NCBI RefSeq assembly: GCF_030272615.1
Contig: NC_081414.1
Coordinates: 49,879,136-49,943,135, forward strand
Direction of reading: 5' to 3'
DNA: 64,000 nt
From: Cryptomeria japonica
Taxonomy: Eukaryota > Streptophyta > Pinopsida > Cupressales > Cupressaceae
How positions within the stretch are numbered: position 1 is the stretch's first letter; each line of letters begins with the position of its first letter. This document shows positions 10,826 through 24,399 of this stretch, piece after piece. The notes under the pieces were generated by a model. The model had not been told where the DNA came from. It saw only the letters and a program-made list of their open reading frames with translations, and searched no databases. The position numbers and the translations under genes were made by a program.

Positions 10826-13800
10826 GTTGAAAGGAGGGTGTTGTATAAAGGTAAAAACATGTCTTACAAAAGAATCAAAGAGAAGTATGATAAAAATGCA
10901 CACCTTGGAGGAGGAGGTCAAGTGATGGTGGGTCAAAATCTGCAAGAGGAGAGAGAAAGAATAAGGCAAGGTCTAGGAGGTAAATGATAGTCTATGAACT
11001 AGTTGGGAACAAGAAGAAGAAGATGATAATGATAAGCATATTGTAATGCATATACCTGAGAGAGGGAAGAGTTGAGATCATTTCACTAGATGATCTAAAT
11101 GGTGGTGTTATTGATCATTTTCAATTGTCATTGGCTTACATTCTTTTCTACTTAGGGTTTTGATGTAGGGGCATCTTTTCTACTAAGGGTTTTGGGTTCT
11201 TGGAGCCAAAACATTAGGAAATGATGCATAAGGGTTCCAAATACCAACATAGGTGGTGTGCACACAGATGCAGAGGAAATTCATGGTGTAAATATGGGTA
11301 TGCATGGTAGGAATGCAAAGGCAAAGGCAAAGAAGACATGTGAGTTAAGATGTGTAGGTATGTGGAGCCTTATGCATTAAGGGAAATTGTGTGGATGGTA
11401 TGAGCATGGAGATTATGCACATAAGAGAGGAATTTGGTGCAAAGATAGAAGTTGTGCATGAAATTATGCACAAGGGTGTAGTTTGATGACGCACTCATAA
11501 TATGTATAAGTTCAATCAGCATGTGATGGTAAAATGAGAAAGACGAAGTTGTAAGTGTGGACTATTGATGGCCTTAAAATACACAAGCCAAATAGTAGAT
11601 CATGTAGTTGAGATTAGATTACCTTTGGGATCACAATATTAGAAGAGGATAGTTAGAGGGGTAGGATCAATAAGCATGTTGGACTTTTCATAACCATAAA
11701 ATGATTCTTATAGGCGCAAGATGGTGAGTAGACAATAGAGGTGTTTGAGCTCCAAATAGATAGAGTGCATGCATTTTAAAATCCTAAGTATCTATTTAAC
11801 TCAAGAGAGGTAGACAACAAATGTCTTTTTAGGAGAGCCTTTTTTTGATATTTTATAGGAAAAGGAAGTACCTAGGGGGGTGGTAAATGAACTCTTGGCT
11901 GGTTACGTTCATCATAGTTGTTAATAGAAGCAAAGACTCTATGAGGAATCAAAAAACACAATGAGAGGGGAATGAAAGGCCACTTGCATGTGGACCTAAG
12001 TAAATATAAATAAGATAATCTATTTAATGTATGAGGAAGGGCACAACTCATTAAACTCTTTAATGTAAAATGTAACCTCATTACTAAAACAATACCTTTC
12101 TTTTTATGTGCATTTCCTTTGTTTCTATTGTGCATGTGTAGTATTTAGGTTGACTTGTTGGGCTTCCCTTAATTGGGACCCTCGTGGTGATGACTATGTC
12201 AATAACTTGGATCTTGGAACTCAAAACACACCGCAATAGGGTGAAGTAAAGATCTAGTGTGAAACTAGGGTTTTAAAACTTGTTGACAAAGAGGTTACGT
12301 AGTTATAGTGTACCAACATAACATAACCGTATGGTAAGAGCTAAAACAATTTTAAGAGTGATTCAATTAGATAACAATCTCTATAAGCTTGGAAGGTAGA
12401 TGGATGAAACAAGCTAGGGGTGATGTCCTTTCATATTTGATTTAGACATACAATTTAAAAGTTTTGGTGTAGGAGTGAGCACATAACAATTAGTTAAAAA
12501 GAGGTTGCCTCATGTCCATGATTAGATTTAAATTCAAGACTTCAAGAGTATGAATTGGATCAAATCTATAGACAAAGATTTGATTAAAAATTAATAAATA
12601 TATAATAAAACATCAATTAAAAAAAATAAAAATTCCAAAGAGAATCAATAGGGATAGCCTAATGACCTAAAATTAGGTGAAGACCTGGTCCGAAATCAAC
12701 AACCATGTTAATTCAACCGACAAAAATTGAATGTTAGACCTACATGAAAAAACTCAAAACCTTAACACAACCTTACAAACCCTGAAGACAAAAAGAACAA
12801 GTGCCACATAGTGGCGAGTACTTGCCTTTGTTAATTTTTTAATTGAGTGTAATTGAAATCTTAAATAATTTGAGTTGTATATTAGAGGGCTGAAGAGTCG
12901 CGAGAAATGAATATTGTCATTGTTAGCAATAATCATTTACAATATAAGTGATTTGATCATAAAATATAGACGAAGTTGAATATGAATGTACACACCTTAT
13001 TTTAACAACTTAATTTATACCAATAAATTATGCAAAATGTTTTTGTTATTTGAAATGTTTTTACAACACATGTTTACAATAAATACAAGAGAGATATTAC
13101 ATCAAATGCATTTGTTGCTATTTGGTGTGTTGTTTTGTATACAATTTTCACCATGCATAAGTCTTATTGCATTTGTACTTACTAGTCTAGCCATTCTTTG
13201 AGAGCTTGAATTGTCCTAAAAAACTATATTGGGTGTAAGATACCTAGCAATTTCAGGTAAAGGAATAATTTTTTTAAATATTAAAATGATTTATAATTAG
13301 GTCCATACAATCAATGTTACAAATATGCATAAAAAATGTTTTAAAATATCGTTAGCTATTGTTTGTGACTTGTAATGGGGACCAAAGGTACTTGTATAAA
13401 TTTTAAAGAGTTTCATAAAAATGATGTTTTTCCAACAAAAAAACTCAATCATGAGCTAATCTTTAGTATTTCATTTTGCTAAGACCCCTATTCTCCTTAC
13501 GTTCTACAATAATAAATTGATTTATTATTATTTTTTATATTAATTTTGTTATCAAATAAATTTTTAATATGAATTTTTTATTTAATATTATAAATATATG
13601 ATAAATTATATATATTTAAAAATAATAATTCCTAATAGATCATAGTTCAAGTTTAATTGTCATGACTTTTTAGTTTTTATGTATATTAATAAAATAAAAT
13701 AAATTTTATATGATAATATTTTTATAAAAAACATCAATAAAACTAATTAATCTAAATATTTAACACCAAACTACTGATATGCTTCGGTATTGAGCTACCC

Positions 13801-14378
13801 AAAAAAAAATGAATTATTAATCTGGTTGCCCTCATTGAGTATCGGTGGACATGCAATTGTGATATGTTTTAATTGATAAATTTTTATATTATTCATTATG
13901 TGAATTGGGTATGTCTGACAATATGGAGAATGGAAAATCCAGTCTGGTTCTAGACTAAATCTTTCTACATCACTTCACGATCGTAAGATGCAAACAAGTA
14001 GTCATGTAATTAGACCATGTTCTTTCTACATTTCTCTATTTTTATAGAACTCTTCTAAGATTCAATCAGTTTGGATCTGGACTTGTTTTAAAAAGATAAA
14101 ACATTTTTAAGAGCCTAAAAGACAAAAACTTGAAACAATCATCTTCAATTTCAGTATTCATTTGTTTAACAACAGTTTCTTTAAAACCCCAACAATTTGT
14201 TTAATATATCAACAAGACACTAACGTCAAGTCAAATTCATAAAATCATGACCAAATTTCTCTAATTGGGTATCTTGGCTAGGTGTAACAGAGCAACTAGT
14301 CCATTGAAATTACAAACTTTGTAGCTTGTTTCAAAATTCCACAATGATTTGCAGTTTTGATTTGTATGCTATTGGTAT
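10826..14378. other. AT-rich intergenic DNA, no gene seen
   Basis: No long frame, known protein motif, tRNA or terminal repeat is recognisable. The small frames are isolated and lack homology I can name. The last five bases (GGTAT, 14374-14378) are the left target duplication of the Tat element. Confidence 0.6.
14374..14378. repeat. target site duplication GGTAT, left copy
   Basis: GGTAT directly before the 5' LTR. The identical pentamer follows the 3' LTR at 30346-30350. Confidence 0.95.
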
Positions 14379-14682
14379 TGCAGTCACATAAATCTGTCCA
14401 CTTAATTAAATGAATACTTAGTATTTATTTGATTATTTAACCATCAATTAATGAATTAATTAAATTAATATTTAATTAATTCATCTTAACCCTCTTCTCC
14501 TATTAATTAAATAAATTATTCAATTTATTTGATTTAATTCACTTAACCAAATTCAGACCATTAATTAAATAAATAAATCATATTTATTTAATTAAATCTT
14601 CTCTCACATTTAAATAAATTAATATTTATTTAAATTCCCCCAAAATCCCACCTCTCACATTTAAATAAATTAACATTTATTT

Positions 14683-14920
14683 AAATCACCTTTATCCTCC
14701 ACCCACTTGTATTTTCCTACAAATGCAAGTTGCACAATTATTTTAAATAAATAATTTATTTAAATCACCTTTATCCTCCACCCACTTGTATTTTCCTACA
14801 AAAGCAAGTTGCACAATTATTTTAAATAAATAATTTATTTAAATCACCTTTATCCTCCACCCACTTGTATTTTCCTACAAAAGCAAGTTGCACAACTATT
14901 TTAAATAAATTATTTATTTA
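14683..14920 (+). repeat. three tandem 79-bp repeats inside the 5' LTR
   Basis: Three copies of a unit starting AAATCACCTTTATCCTCC and ending in AATAATTTATTT, at a 79-bp period. The same triplet is present in the 3' LTR at about 28889-29126, so it predates this insertion. Tandem U3 repeats often act as promoter enhancers in plant LTRs; that role is inferred. Confidence 0.9.
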
Positions 14921-15829
14921 AAATCCTATTTATCCTCACCCACTTGAAACCTTTAATGGTTTCCCTTAAAGTATTCAAACTTGATGGCTTCCTTCTATAG
15001 TCTTCTTAAGACTTTAATGGTTTTCCTTAAAGTCTTCAAGCCTTTAATGGTTTCCTTCAAAGTCTTCAAGCATTTTAATGCTTTATCTTCATTTTTCTCA
15101 TTTAAATAAATTAATATTTATTTGAATATTTATCCAAATGCAAATTACACCATTTAATTGAAATAAATGATTTTATTTTAATTGAAAATACCAAAATTTC
15201 TCCCACTTGCATTTCCTACAAAATCCACTTGCATGCCTAAACCCCTTCTAGAATTTTATAATCACTTCTAAATAACCTAACCCCTTCTCTAAACTTTGTC
15301 ACATTCCTAAGCAAAAGGGAAGTCATTTCTCAAACCCTCAAAGTCTTTGATAACCATTAAAGGCTTTCAACCTTCAACCACTAAATGGCTCAAAGTCTTT
15401 GATAACCATTGAAGGCTTTCAACCTTCAACCACTTAATCCCCAAAGTCTCCGATAACCATTAATGGTTACCTCAAACCCTCTCACATGGTTAAAACATTT
15501 GTTTTGACTCAACCTCTACCCAACCCAAAGGTCTCATCAGGCCATTAATGCTTTGACCATGATTATCTCTTAAACATTTGCACAAAGGTTTATCCTTGGA
15601 TTAACTCTTAATCCAGTGGGTCATCTTAATTTGGACTTGACCCTTAGCCTCTAGATAACCATGAGGTCTTCTCAGGCCTTTAATGCCTCCAACCTCTTCT
15701 CTCAACCCAATCCTATGTTGACACTTGTCACCATTTTATTGGTGCCAATTGTGCACATGGATCCCCAACTTTCAAACTTGGCCCTTGATTAAACCATTCA
15801 ATCTTAACCTTTCATTTCCCCATTTCTTC

Positions 15830-15837
15830 TATAAATA
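15830..15837 (+). promoter_or_regulatory. LTR TATA box
   Basis: TATAAATA followed by GAACCCTTCTCC, about 300 bp before the LTR end. The matching copy in the 3' LTR is at 30037-30044. Confidence 0.75.
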
Positions 15838-16140
15838 GAACCCTTCTCCTCAAACAAAAAAAAAAAGGAAGCATTAGAGTATTGTTGTTATACTGGCATT
15901 AGCATAGAGCTTTTTCATAGCATCACTATCTACACTTGCATAGCATTTGCTTGTCATATTCAACCATCTTGAATCTCCATATGGCATCCATGGCTAGTGC
16001 TAAAAGCTGAGAGCTACACTCATTTGGGACTTGGAGAGGAGAGGAACAAGGGAGGAGCAACTATGAGCATCTTGATTAGCATTTGGAGGAGTATAGTTTA
16101 TCTATTCTACATTTTCTAATCCTTGTTGCAGAGCATCATT

Positions 16141-16158
16141 TGGTGAACTCGACGTGAA
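16141..16158 (+). other. primer-binding site of the Tat element
   Basis: TGGTGAACTCGACGTGAA begins two bases after the LTR end, the normal place and form (TGG start) for a tRNA primer site. I cannot say which tRNA it matches. Confidence 0.6.
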
Positions 16159-18869
16159 TCCAAACACCAAAAAGATCAACTTTTTTTTTTAACCAATAAC
16201 ATGTTTGAATGTTGAAAATGTCATACAGGTTGCGCTTTTGACACTGTTTTGGTGCGTTTGACATTATTTTGGCACTATTCACCTTATTTCAGTGCTTTTG
16301 CCTTCTCTGTCTTTCCCTTTCTTTTAGTGCGTTTGTGTTAAATAGCGCCTCTGTTCAAACGCAGACTAGCGCTATTGTAACAGAACGTTGTACAAATCAC
16401 CTTGTAACCAAAAAAAAAAACCAAAAAAAAAAAATTAGGCTTGTAGAAGCCCACCAAATAGGCGGATTTTACTAACTATTTTTCTCTTTTGTGCAGATTT
16501 AAATTAGATTAAAAAGTAGATTTATATTTTTTACTAACTTGTTTTTGAAGTTGGTTTTAAAAATGAATTCACTTTTTATTTTGGTTTAAAATTAACTTCA
16601 CATTTCAAATTTGGGCTTTTAAAAAAAGAATCACACATTTGTTTGGGGCTCTTAAAAAGAATTTCATTGTTCCAAGGTAAAAAGAACCACAAACTTATAC
16701 AAAACAACTTTATTTCTTGCAAGTTAGGAAACAAACTTCGTTTTGGTGCTTAAAATCAACAAAACAAAATTTATTTTCTTGCATCAACTTAAAAGAAATT
16801 TACAATCAACACTTTGTTTTAGGCAATCTAAAAAGAACAAGCCATTTTTCCTTCAAGCTCAAAAACAATTTTACTTCAAGCAAGACGTGTTTTCAATTCA
16901 GTTGACTAGGATTTCAAAGTTCCTAGTTTACAAAATATTTTGCCTTTGAAGTTAAAAAGAACACCATGACTGTTGGAGCAACATCTCCAAATAGTTAGAT
17001 CACATTGCAATGACAGATTAAAAAGAACAAGTGTTTTTCATGCTTGGCACACTTGTGCAAAGAGTTGGTCGAGTGGTCCTACTTCTAACACACACTATCC
17101 TCTCCCTTGGCTTTCGTGGTCCTAGGTGCAAGAGAAAAGTGTTAGTAACACTCAAAATTTTATCTTTTTAAGAGAGGCCTGCCAAGGGATCGATACTCTT
17201 GGGAACGACCTCGAGCGGTAAATCCTTCGAGCCGCTATAGAAATCAGGTGAGAGCGAAAGCTGTAGCCTTGGGTATAGTTGTTCCTACAGTGTAACTGGC
17301 TGAAAGGACAAATGGGCCCCACCACCAGTTACAAAACTCTTAAGTGAGTCACTGCAGAATGAACTTATGTCCAAAAACATCGAACATGACTAAACACCTT
17401 TAAGTAGTAGCCCACCTGTTCTATTGATTGAGGATATTTGCGATATAATTTAGTGCAAGAGCATAGATGGTTTTGCTCCCAAGATACTCACCATACTTAT
17501 TTCCTTGAGTAAAAACATAGCTTTTTGAAAAGTCACTTGTGGCTTGATAAAAGTGGTGACTCCCCCATCATAGGGATCATCTATTTGTTATGCTCGTGCA
17601 AGACTTAGTATATCACATCCTTACCTGCCAAGGCGGGATTCATAAGGTATGTAGTACCAAAGTCGAAGAAATATCAAGATGTGGGCTAAATTTATCACAA
17701 CTGGCCATTTGACCTTAGGGATAAAAAGTGTTTGAAGTGTGTTCGTTTTAAAGACCAAGTGCAAATTGAGCCGACTTCAGGCTTTGAAAATACACCTTAA
17801 AATACATTTAAAGGAAGGGTCATATACAAGTCCAAAGATTGGGTTGATCTAGACCCATACTCATTTGTGCCTTTGAGGCAACATTTTGGTGTTTGTGTGC
17901 TTGCTTTGTTTTCTTGTCAAAGAAACATCAAATCTGAAAATCAATCCCAAAAACAAAGTATTCATCCAACCAAACATCTTTCAAAAACAACCAAAAACAT
18001 CAAAAACAAAGTGCAAACAACAAAAGAGTCAAAAATTTTATAACCATTCTTCACATCTTGCGAAAGAAGAAGCGTCATCAAAATATCAACTTGAAAAGAA
18101 GACAATTAAGCTCAAAGGCTTTGATCAAACAAAGGAAATTCTTCTATATCAATAGACAAATCTTTGTCTCCCATAGAGTTTTCTTGCGTCACATGTGTCT
18201 CTATCTTCAAGGCAAAACAAACGAATTTGATTCCGAATCATTGAACCGTAGAGCTTTTATGCAATATAGAGCTCTGAGTTATCACAAAAACCAAGGAGGA
18301 AAGATTAATCCCAACTTCTTCCCAAACGTCTGTATCACATACAACACAGCTCGAGAAATACCACCAACACCCGAAAGGGAAGAGATAGAGTTTGTCCCAT
18401 TTATAACAAAGTTTTTATTGAAGTTGAAAACATTTTCATCCATCATCTCACTCATACATCATCACTTCATCATCAATCCATCCCAACTCTCAAAACATTA
18501 AGAGGTTCTTGTCCCAAGTTCTCTTTTAGATATTGCTTGAAATCAAACACATCACATCACTTTTTAGATTGTTTCTACATCTAGGATAAGCTCATCCTAA
18601 GAGACACATCTACGCAGGTTAAAACTAGTTCATGAGTGAATCCTCTCATTACTAGGTAGTTAAATCTGTAACACATCTCAGATTTCTCTACACCTTATCA
18701 CATCAAAACTTATCAAAAAAACAAGCAATTCAAAGAAGGAATTTTGGTTACATCCACCTTAAAAGTGCTAGAGATCCATGTGCAACACAATTCACCAACC
18801 ATCAACCTTTCATTTCATCAAAAACTCATCATTATTTTCACACAACTTCAACAAAAGCTTGCAAGCAAA
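16159..18869 (+). other. Tat element leader, 2.7 kb, non-coding
   Basis: This is the transcript leader between primer site and gag. It has A-rich tracts (16410-16435) and a possible hairpin near 17208-17236 (CTCGAGCGG ... TTCGAGCCG). Short frames near 17886 and 18058 show no recognisable domain. RNA packaging or dimer signals would be expected here, but none can be assigned. Confidence 0.6.
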
Positions 18870-20430
18870 ATGGCTCAAACCCGATCACAGTCCAGGCAAC
18901 GAGAAATAGAAAGGGAAGAAGAAGAAGAGGAAAATCTCAATGAATTTCAAGAAGCACTTGGAGGAAATGCAGATGACGAAAACCCAAGTACTCCCACTCC
19001 TGCAACAATAGAAAGGGCTCAGCATAACCCTCTCTTTAACAGACTTTTTGACGAAATACTCAGGAGCAATGCGGATGCTCACTTCTTAAGACTCGCTCAA
19101 GAAGGAGCAAAACTCCCCTCTGACTTTGATCTTGCCCAATTAAGACAAGCATCAGAAAGACAAAGTCGCCATGAAGAGGAAAGAGGTAGAGATCCCATCA
19201 GATATAACATTCCTCTAGGTAACCCACCACCTCCTCCTCCAAATGAAATGGAGATGTTGCGGCAACAAGTCGAGAATCTCGCCCAACAGCTTCATAGTGG
19301 TGTCAAGACTAACCAATTCTCACTCAATGACATTTGTCCCTATCCTTTTGATAGGAATCTTTACATGCCACCATTTCCACGAGGATTCGAAACACCCAAA
19401 TTTGAAAAATATAGAGGAAAGGGGGATCCCCGCGATCATGTCCGAGAATTTCATTCCGCTTGTCTCGAAGTAGCATATGAAGACACATACCTAATGCGCC
19501 TTTTTCCCCAAAGCTTGGGAGGAACAACCACATCATGGTTTTCCTGACTACCAGGTGGCATTAGAACATTTGAGGAACTCATCCAGAAGTTCCTAGCTCA
19601 TTACTCTCATAACATTGAACGCGATGTCACCATGGCTGATCTGTGCAACACTAAACAAAAACCAAGTGAACTATTCTCAATATTCCTGCAACGATGGCGC
19701 CAAATGTCTAGCAGACATTCTCTTCAGTTACCTAAACGAGAACTAGTGGAAATATTCATTTCCAACTTAAACGAAGAAATGGAATTTCACCTGGATGTCA
19801 AAGACACAGACCCTTTTAATGATATGATCACCAAGGGTTTGAAATGTGAAAGGGCACTTATCAAGAAAGGACTCATCAAAATCTTTAATGAACCAAAAGA
19901 TGGTCCTCGCCCACGCTTCAATAGTGATAAACCAAGCTTCTGGAATAAAAACAAGCATATCGTCAATGATGGGGTTGTGGATGCTAGGACTATACAAAAT
20001 GCACAACCTGTGGTTCGGTTTGCAGGACAAAATCCTCCACCTCAGAACAACACAAATGGTCCTACAAATCAAGGTCGCATCACATCTCACGATGAACCAA
20101 GACCTCGTCAGCAAAAACAAAAACGCACATACACTCCCTTAGGGGAACCCATTGAAACAGTATTGCGACAACTCATTTCTCAAAATTTGGTCACTCTGCC
20201 TAAGCTATCAAACTATGAGCCTCAGGTCAAACCGGCATGGTGGAGAGATACTGAACACTGTGAATTCCATCAAGGAAGAGGACACAAGACAAGTAATTGT
20301 CACCGATTGAAAGATCTCATTCAAGATCTTATTGATAGAGGAGAAATTGAAATTGAAGGACATAACCCAAAAACAACCAATAATGATCATCTGATGTTCA
20401 AAAATCCACTTCCATCACAAAATCAAAGGG
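18870..20430 (+). pseudogene. Tat gag region
   Basis: The capsid/nucleocapsid part packages element RNA into cytoplasmic particles. The N-terminus is acidic (about residues 15-45) and a Pro-run occurs near residue 119. The retrotransposon gag domain spans about residues 165-330 (KFEKYRGKGDPRDHVREF, then LFSIFLQRWRQ). At about residues 464-477 a modified zinc motif C-x2-H-x4-H-x4-C (CEFHQGRGHKTSNC) replaces the usual CCHC, a form common in this plant gag family. A TGA at 19545 interrupts the gag domain, where Arg is expected before LPGG. Confidence 0.88.
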
Positions 20431-20859
20431 ATCCTTCCACTTCTAGACGAGGCACTGATACCATTGATTATACGCAGGCTGCGTATAATTACACTGTAAA
20501 TCATCTGTATGATGCCAATGAACAAGTTGCAACCATAACCTTCAAAAATCCCAACTCAAATTGCAATGTTGTTAAACGTCGTGGCAAAGTTACCATCAAG
20601 GCAGCTCCACAAGGCACCACCTCCATCCCAAAGCAGTACAATCTTGTGGAACAATTAGACAAAACCCCTGCACTTATATCCATTTTAGAGCTTCTGCGCC
20701 TATCACCCTCTCATAAAACTATCTTAGATCAAGCACTCCAAGAGGCGTCAGTCCTTGCAAATCTAAATACAGACCAATTTCAAGCCATGGTTGGAAGTCT
20801 AAAGTCATCACCTTGTCTCACTTTTTCCGAAAGTGACAACTCTTCCTTCCAGCAACCGC

Positions 20860-21240
20860 ATAATGCCTCACTCCATATCGAAGGATTTATTAACCAGCAT
20901 AGGATCAAGCGAGTCTTGATAGATAATGGAGCAGGCCTGAACATTTGTACACTATAGTTGGTCACAACATTGGGCTATGCGGTAGAATCAGTGGATCCTC
21001 GTAAGAAGATCACAATCAAAGCCTATGACGATGCAAAGCGTTCATCCAAAGGAGCTGTGGTACTACCAATCCGCGTGGGCCCTGTGGTAAAGCACATCAT
21101 CTGACAGGTTTTGGACCTTCCTCTGCCATACAATCTATTGTTAGGAAGACCTTGGATACATGCCATGCAAGCCGTTCCATCTACCTACCATCAATGTATC
21201 AAGTTCCCACATAACGGTGTAGAGATCACAATTCTGGGCG
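20860..21240 (+). pseudogene. Tat aspartic protease
   Basis: The retropepsin that cuts the polyprotein. The active-site block VLIDNGAGLNIC is at about residue 685 (the catalytic Asp codon is at 20922). The second conserved block, [11 protein letters not shown], is near 21126-21158. TAG at 20955 falls just after the active site and TGA at 21102 before the second block. Confidence 0.88.
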
Positions 21241-21644
21241 ATGCAAACCCCTTTGCATTTTGCCATAATATCATCCATCAACCAGAGATTACTGTTCCTA
21301 ATAATAGAGAAGCCATTTCCTCCACATCATATATAAGTCCAGCCTCTCTTGCCAGTTCGAACACCACTATACCAAAGCAAGAAAAGCTTAAGATGAAAAT
21401 AGCAGAGGAAGGTCTCGGGGAATACAACTTGAGTCAACTCTTTTGTGTGGGACAAATGCCCACTTCTTCTAGAACTCATGGTAAACCACAGCAGGTACTC
21501 CAACAACCACTAAACATACTAGCATGTGCTTTCACACCTTTTGTTCTTGGAAAGAGTCAAGAGGAAGAAACACAAGATGAGGACCTAGCGGAATGGATCT
21601 ATAAAGATCCCATCACCACTGATAAACCATGAGTTACACTTCCT

Positions 21645-21790
21645 ATAGAACAGTATGGCAAAGGTCTCCTCATTATGCAAAGAATGGGGTATGATGGTCA
21701 AAGTGCTTTGGGATATTGCAAACAAGGATGACATGAACCCCTGCTGCCGGAATTCAAGCCCAAAGGTAATATAGGCCTCGGCTTTGAAAA
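21645..21790 (+). pseudogene. G-patch domain between protease and RT
   Basis: After the protease the frame encodes GKGLLIMQRMGYDGQSALGY, then KQG and EPLLPEFKPKGNIGLGF. The spacing of glycines and aromatics fits a G-patch (D111) RNA-binding domain. G-patches follow the protease in betaretroviruses and occur in some plant gypsy elements; there they assist reverse transcription. A TGA at 21729 interrupts it. Confidence 0.7.
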
Positions 21791-22892
21791 AGAGATCTTT
21801 CCTAAACTCAAGTTCAAAGGAAAACCCAGCAAACCATTTTGTCCACCTACTGCAAAGTGGGCACCTTTCATAATCAAAGCACCCTCAAGCACCATCCCAA
21901 CAGCCCCACTGAGGCTCAAAACCCCAACACAACTATCACCAATGCCACTCATCCCATCAAATGAACTCGTCATCTCATCAGTCGCACCATTAGCAACAGT
22001 AACTGTATCAGCACCCGCGGCAGCATCTATAACACCAGCAGTCCCAGCAGAAGCAACGGAATCAATATTACCAATACTCCCTATAACAGATTCCTTGATC
22101 CCCCTCAATCGCCCTGCAGCACCGATCATTACAAAGGTACATCAACCAATCACACCTGCGGTATTTAACTCAAAGGACATCCCAGTATGGTATAGTAATC
22201 GGATGCTGGAAAGTGATTCAGAGACAGACTCACATGAGTGGGAATTTGATTCTGTACAGCTTAACACTTCAGATGAGGAAGACACATCACCACCTCCACC
22301 ACGCAAAGACATCCCTGTTTACGGAGAAGCACAGATAAAGACCACTTTGGTTCCTGAACTGGAAACATCTTCCACAGACCCTACGTCTCATCCTACGCTT
22401 GATTCTGACAGGGAGAGTACCATCAACGACCTTCACCATAACGTCTTAACCCTCACTGATACCTATAACGAACTTAACCTAATCGATGAAGTAATGCCCA
22501 TTATCCACCCTGAACTCATCGAATGGAACCAACCAAATCCCCCATGTCTTGACTTCTTCCAAAACGATGAGGCTATCATTGACTTTTTGGAATTAAGGGA
22601 TAACCTACCAAGCGGGGATCACAAAGCTGGATTCGCCATTGAACTTAATAGCACAACATACTTCGGGGCGGATGCCAAACCTTTCAGCTACAAACATATA
22701 ACACTAAAACATGGATCTTCCAGTGAAAACCACACTGTGGCACTGTTTGATCCAAAAAAAATAAAAAGAAAGAGCGTATCCAATGGTGAAAACCTCTCTG
22801 AGGCACCTGAGGATGAAGGGTTTGACATTCTCCCTGCTGGTACACAACAGGAATGATCAACGATTCTCATCAAGGAAACCAAAGAATACAAT

Positions 22893-24340
22893 GTGGGGAA
22901 TCTTGAAAATCCTCATCTCATACATCTGACATCTCTTCTCACTCCAGAGGAACAACCTAAATTTATAGAGTTCTTCCAGAAGCGTCAGATCAACTTCGCA
23001 TGGTCATATGCAGACATGCCTGGGCTTGATCCTGATTTAGTCATGCATCACCTCACCGTCATAGAAGGAGCCAAACCTGTCAAGCAAAATCTTCGTAAGA
23101 TGCATCCTCAAATTGCAGTACTAGTCAAAACAGAACTCAAGAAACTCCTAGATGTTGGTTTCATTAGACCAATTGATTATGCAGAATGGATATCCAACAT
23201 TGTTCCTGTCGGCAAACCAAAAGGGGGCATCCGCATTTGTACTGACTTCAGAGATCTGAATAAGGCATGTCCTAAGGATGACTTCCCCCTACCAAATATC
23301 GACATCATAGTGGATCTGACAGCAGGACATGCCATGCTTTCACTCATGGATGGTTTTTCAGGATACAATCAGATAAAGATCGCACCAGAAGATCAACATA
23401 AGACTGCCTTCACATGTCCATGGGGCACATATTGCTGGAATGTAATGCCCTTCGGTCTCAAAAATGCAGGAGCAACCTATCAAAGAGAAATGACCACCAT
23501 CTTCCATGACATGATGCATACTATGATGGAAGATTATGTGGATGACTTACTATCAAAATCACTCACCAGAGAAGGGCATCTCCACATCTTAGATAAAATC
23601 TTTGATAGACTGGAACAATACCATGTTCGACTCAACCCAAAGAAATGTGTCTTTGGAGTGACCTCCGGGAAGCTTCTAGGATACATTGTATCAAGCAAAG
23701 GTATTGAGGTCGACCCAGCAAAGGTAAAAGCAATCATGGACATGCCACCACCAAAGAATATCAGTCAGCTAAGGACATTACAAGGACGACTTCAATCCAT
23801 CTGAAGATTCATTGCACAATTGGCTGATAAGTGTCACCCATTTACACATCTGCTACACAAGAACATCCGCTTTCAGTGGGATGCCCGATGCCAACAAGCA
23901 TTTCAGATGCTTAAAGACTATCTCATGAATCCACCATTGTTGATGCCACCAGATCCAAGTAGACCGTTGTTACTCTATATCTCAGCAACAAGTACAGCAT
24001 TAGGTGTATTACTGGCACAACATAATGCAGAAGGAAAAGAGTGTGTTGTTTACTACATCTCTCGCACACTGGTAGGCTATGAACTCAATTACACCCCTAT
24101 TGAGCGAGCTTGCCTAGCAGTAATCTTAGCAGCCACTAAACTGAGGCACTATCTGTTAACACACAAGGTACAACTCATTGCAAAGATTGATCCACTCAAG
24201 TATTTACTCAGCAAAGCAGCATTGACAGGCCGCTTGGCCAAATGGGTGATGATTCTAAGTGAATTTGACATTGAGTACGTAGACCGTAAAGCTATCAAAG
24301 GTCAAGTTATTGCAGATCAGTTGGCCGATGCACCCCTCAC
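22893..24340 (+). pseudogene. Tat reverse transcriptase and first RNase H
   Basis: The RT copies element RNA into DNA. Blocks in order are KTELKKLLDVGFIRP, RICTDFRDLNKACPKD, PLPNID, LMDGFSGYNQI, TAFTCPWGTYCWNVMPFGLK, and the catalytic YVDD at 23535-23546. The connected RNase H (about 23850-24340) has LLLYISATSTALGVLLAQ and YYISRTL. A TGA at 23802 separates RT from RNase H where Arg is usual (LQSI*RF). RT and RNase H catalytic residues are present, so only nonsense changes are visible. Confidence 0.94.
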
Positions 24341-24399
24341 AGCCGATCATCCTCTTATTTCCAATTTTTCAGATGAAGAGATATTCATGATCACAACAA

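Larger units (their letters stand above)
14379..16138 (+). repeat. Tat element 5' LTR
   Basis: It begins TGCAGTCACATAAATC and ends GCAGAGCATCA. The U3 part is full of AATAAAT/ATTTATTT words, followed by C-rich repeats around CCTTTAATGGTTTCC and TCAAAGTCTTTGATAACC. A 53-bp direct duplication lies at about 15338-15443. The 3' copy is at 28585-30345. Confidence 0.97.

Noticed and set aside
10805-10987. 60-codon frame rich in Lys and Gly
   Set aside because: Isolated in AT-rich DNA at the end of a repeat copy, with no homology I can name and no gene context.
17160-17300. tRNA or small RNA gene in the Tat leader
   Set aside because: A hairpin-like segment is present, but no cloverleaf or internal promoter boxes could be placed.
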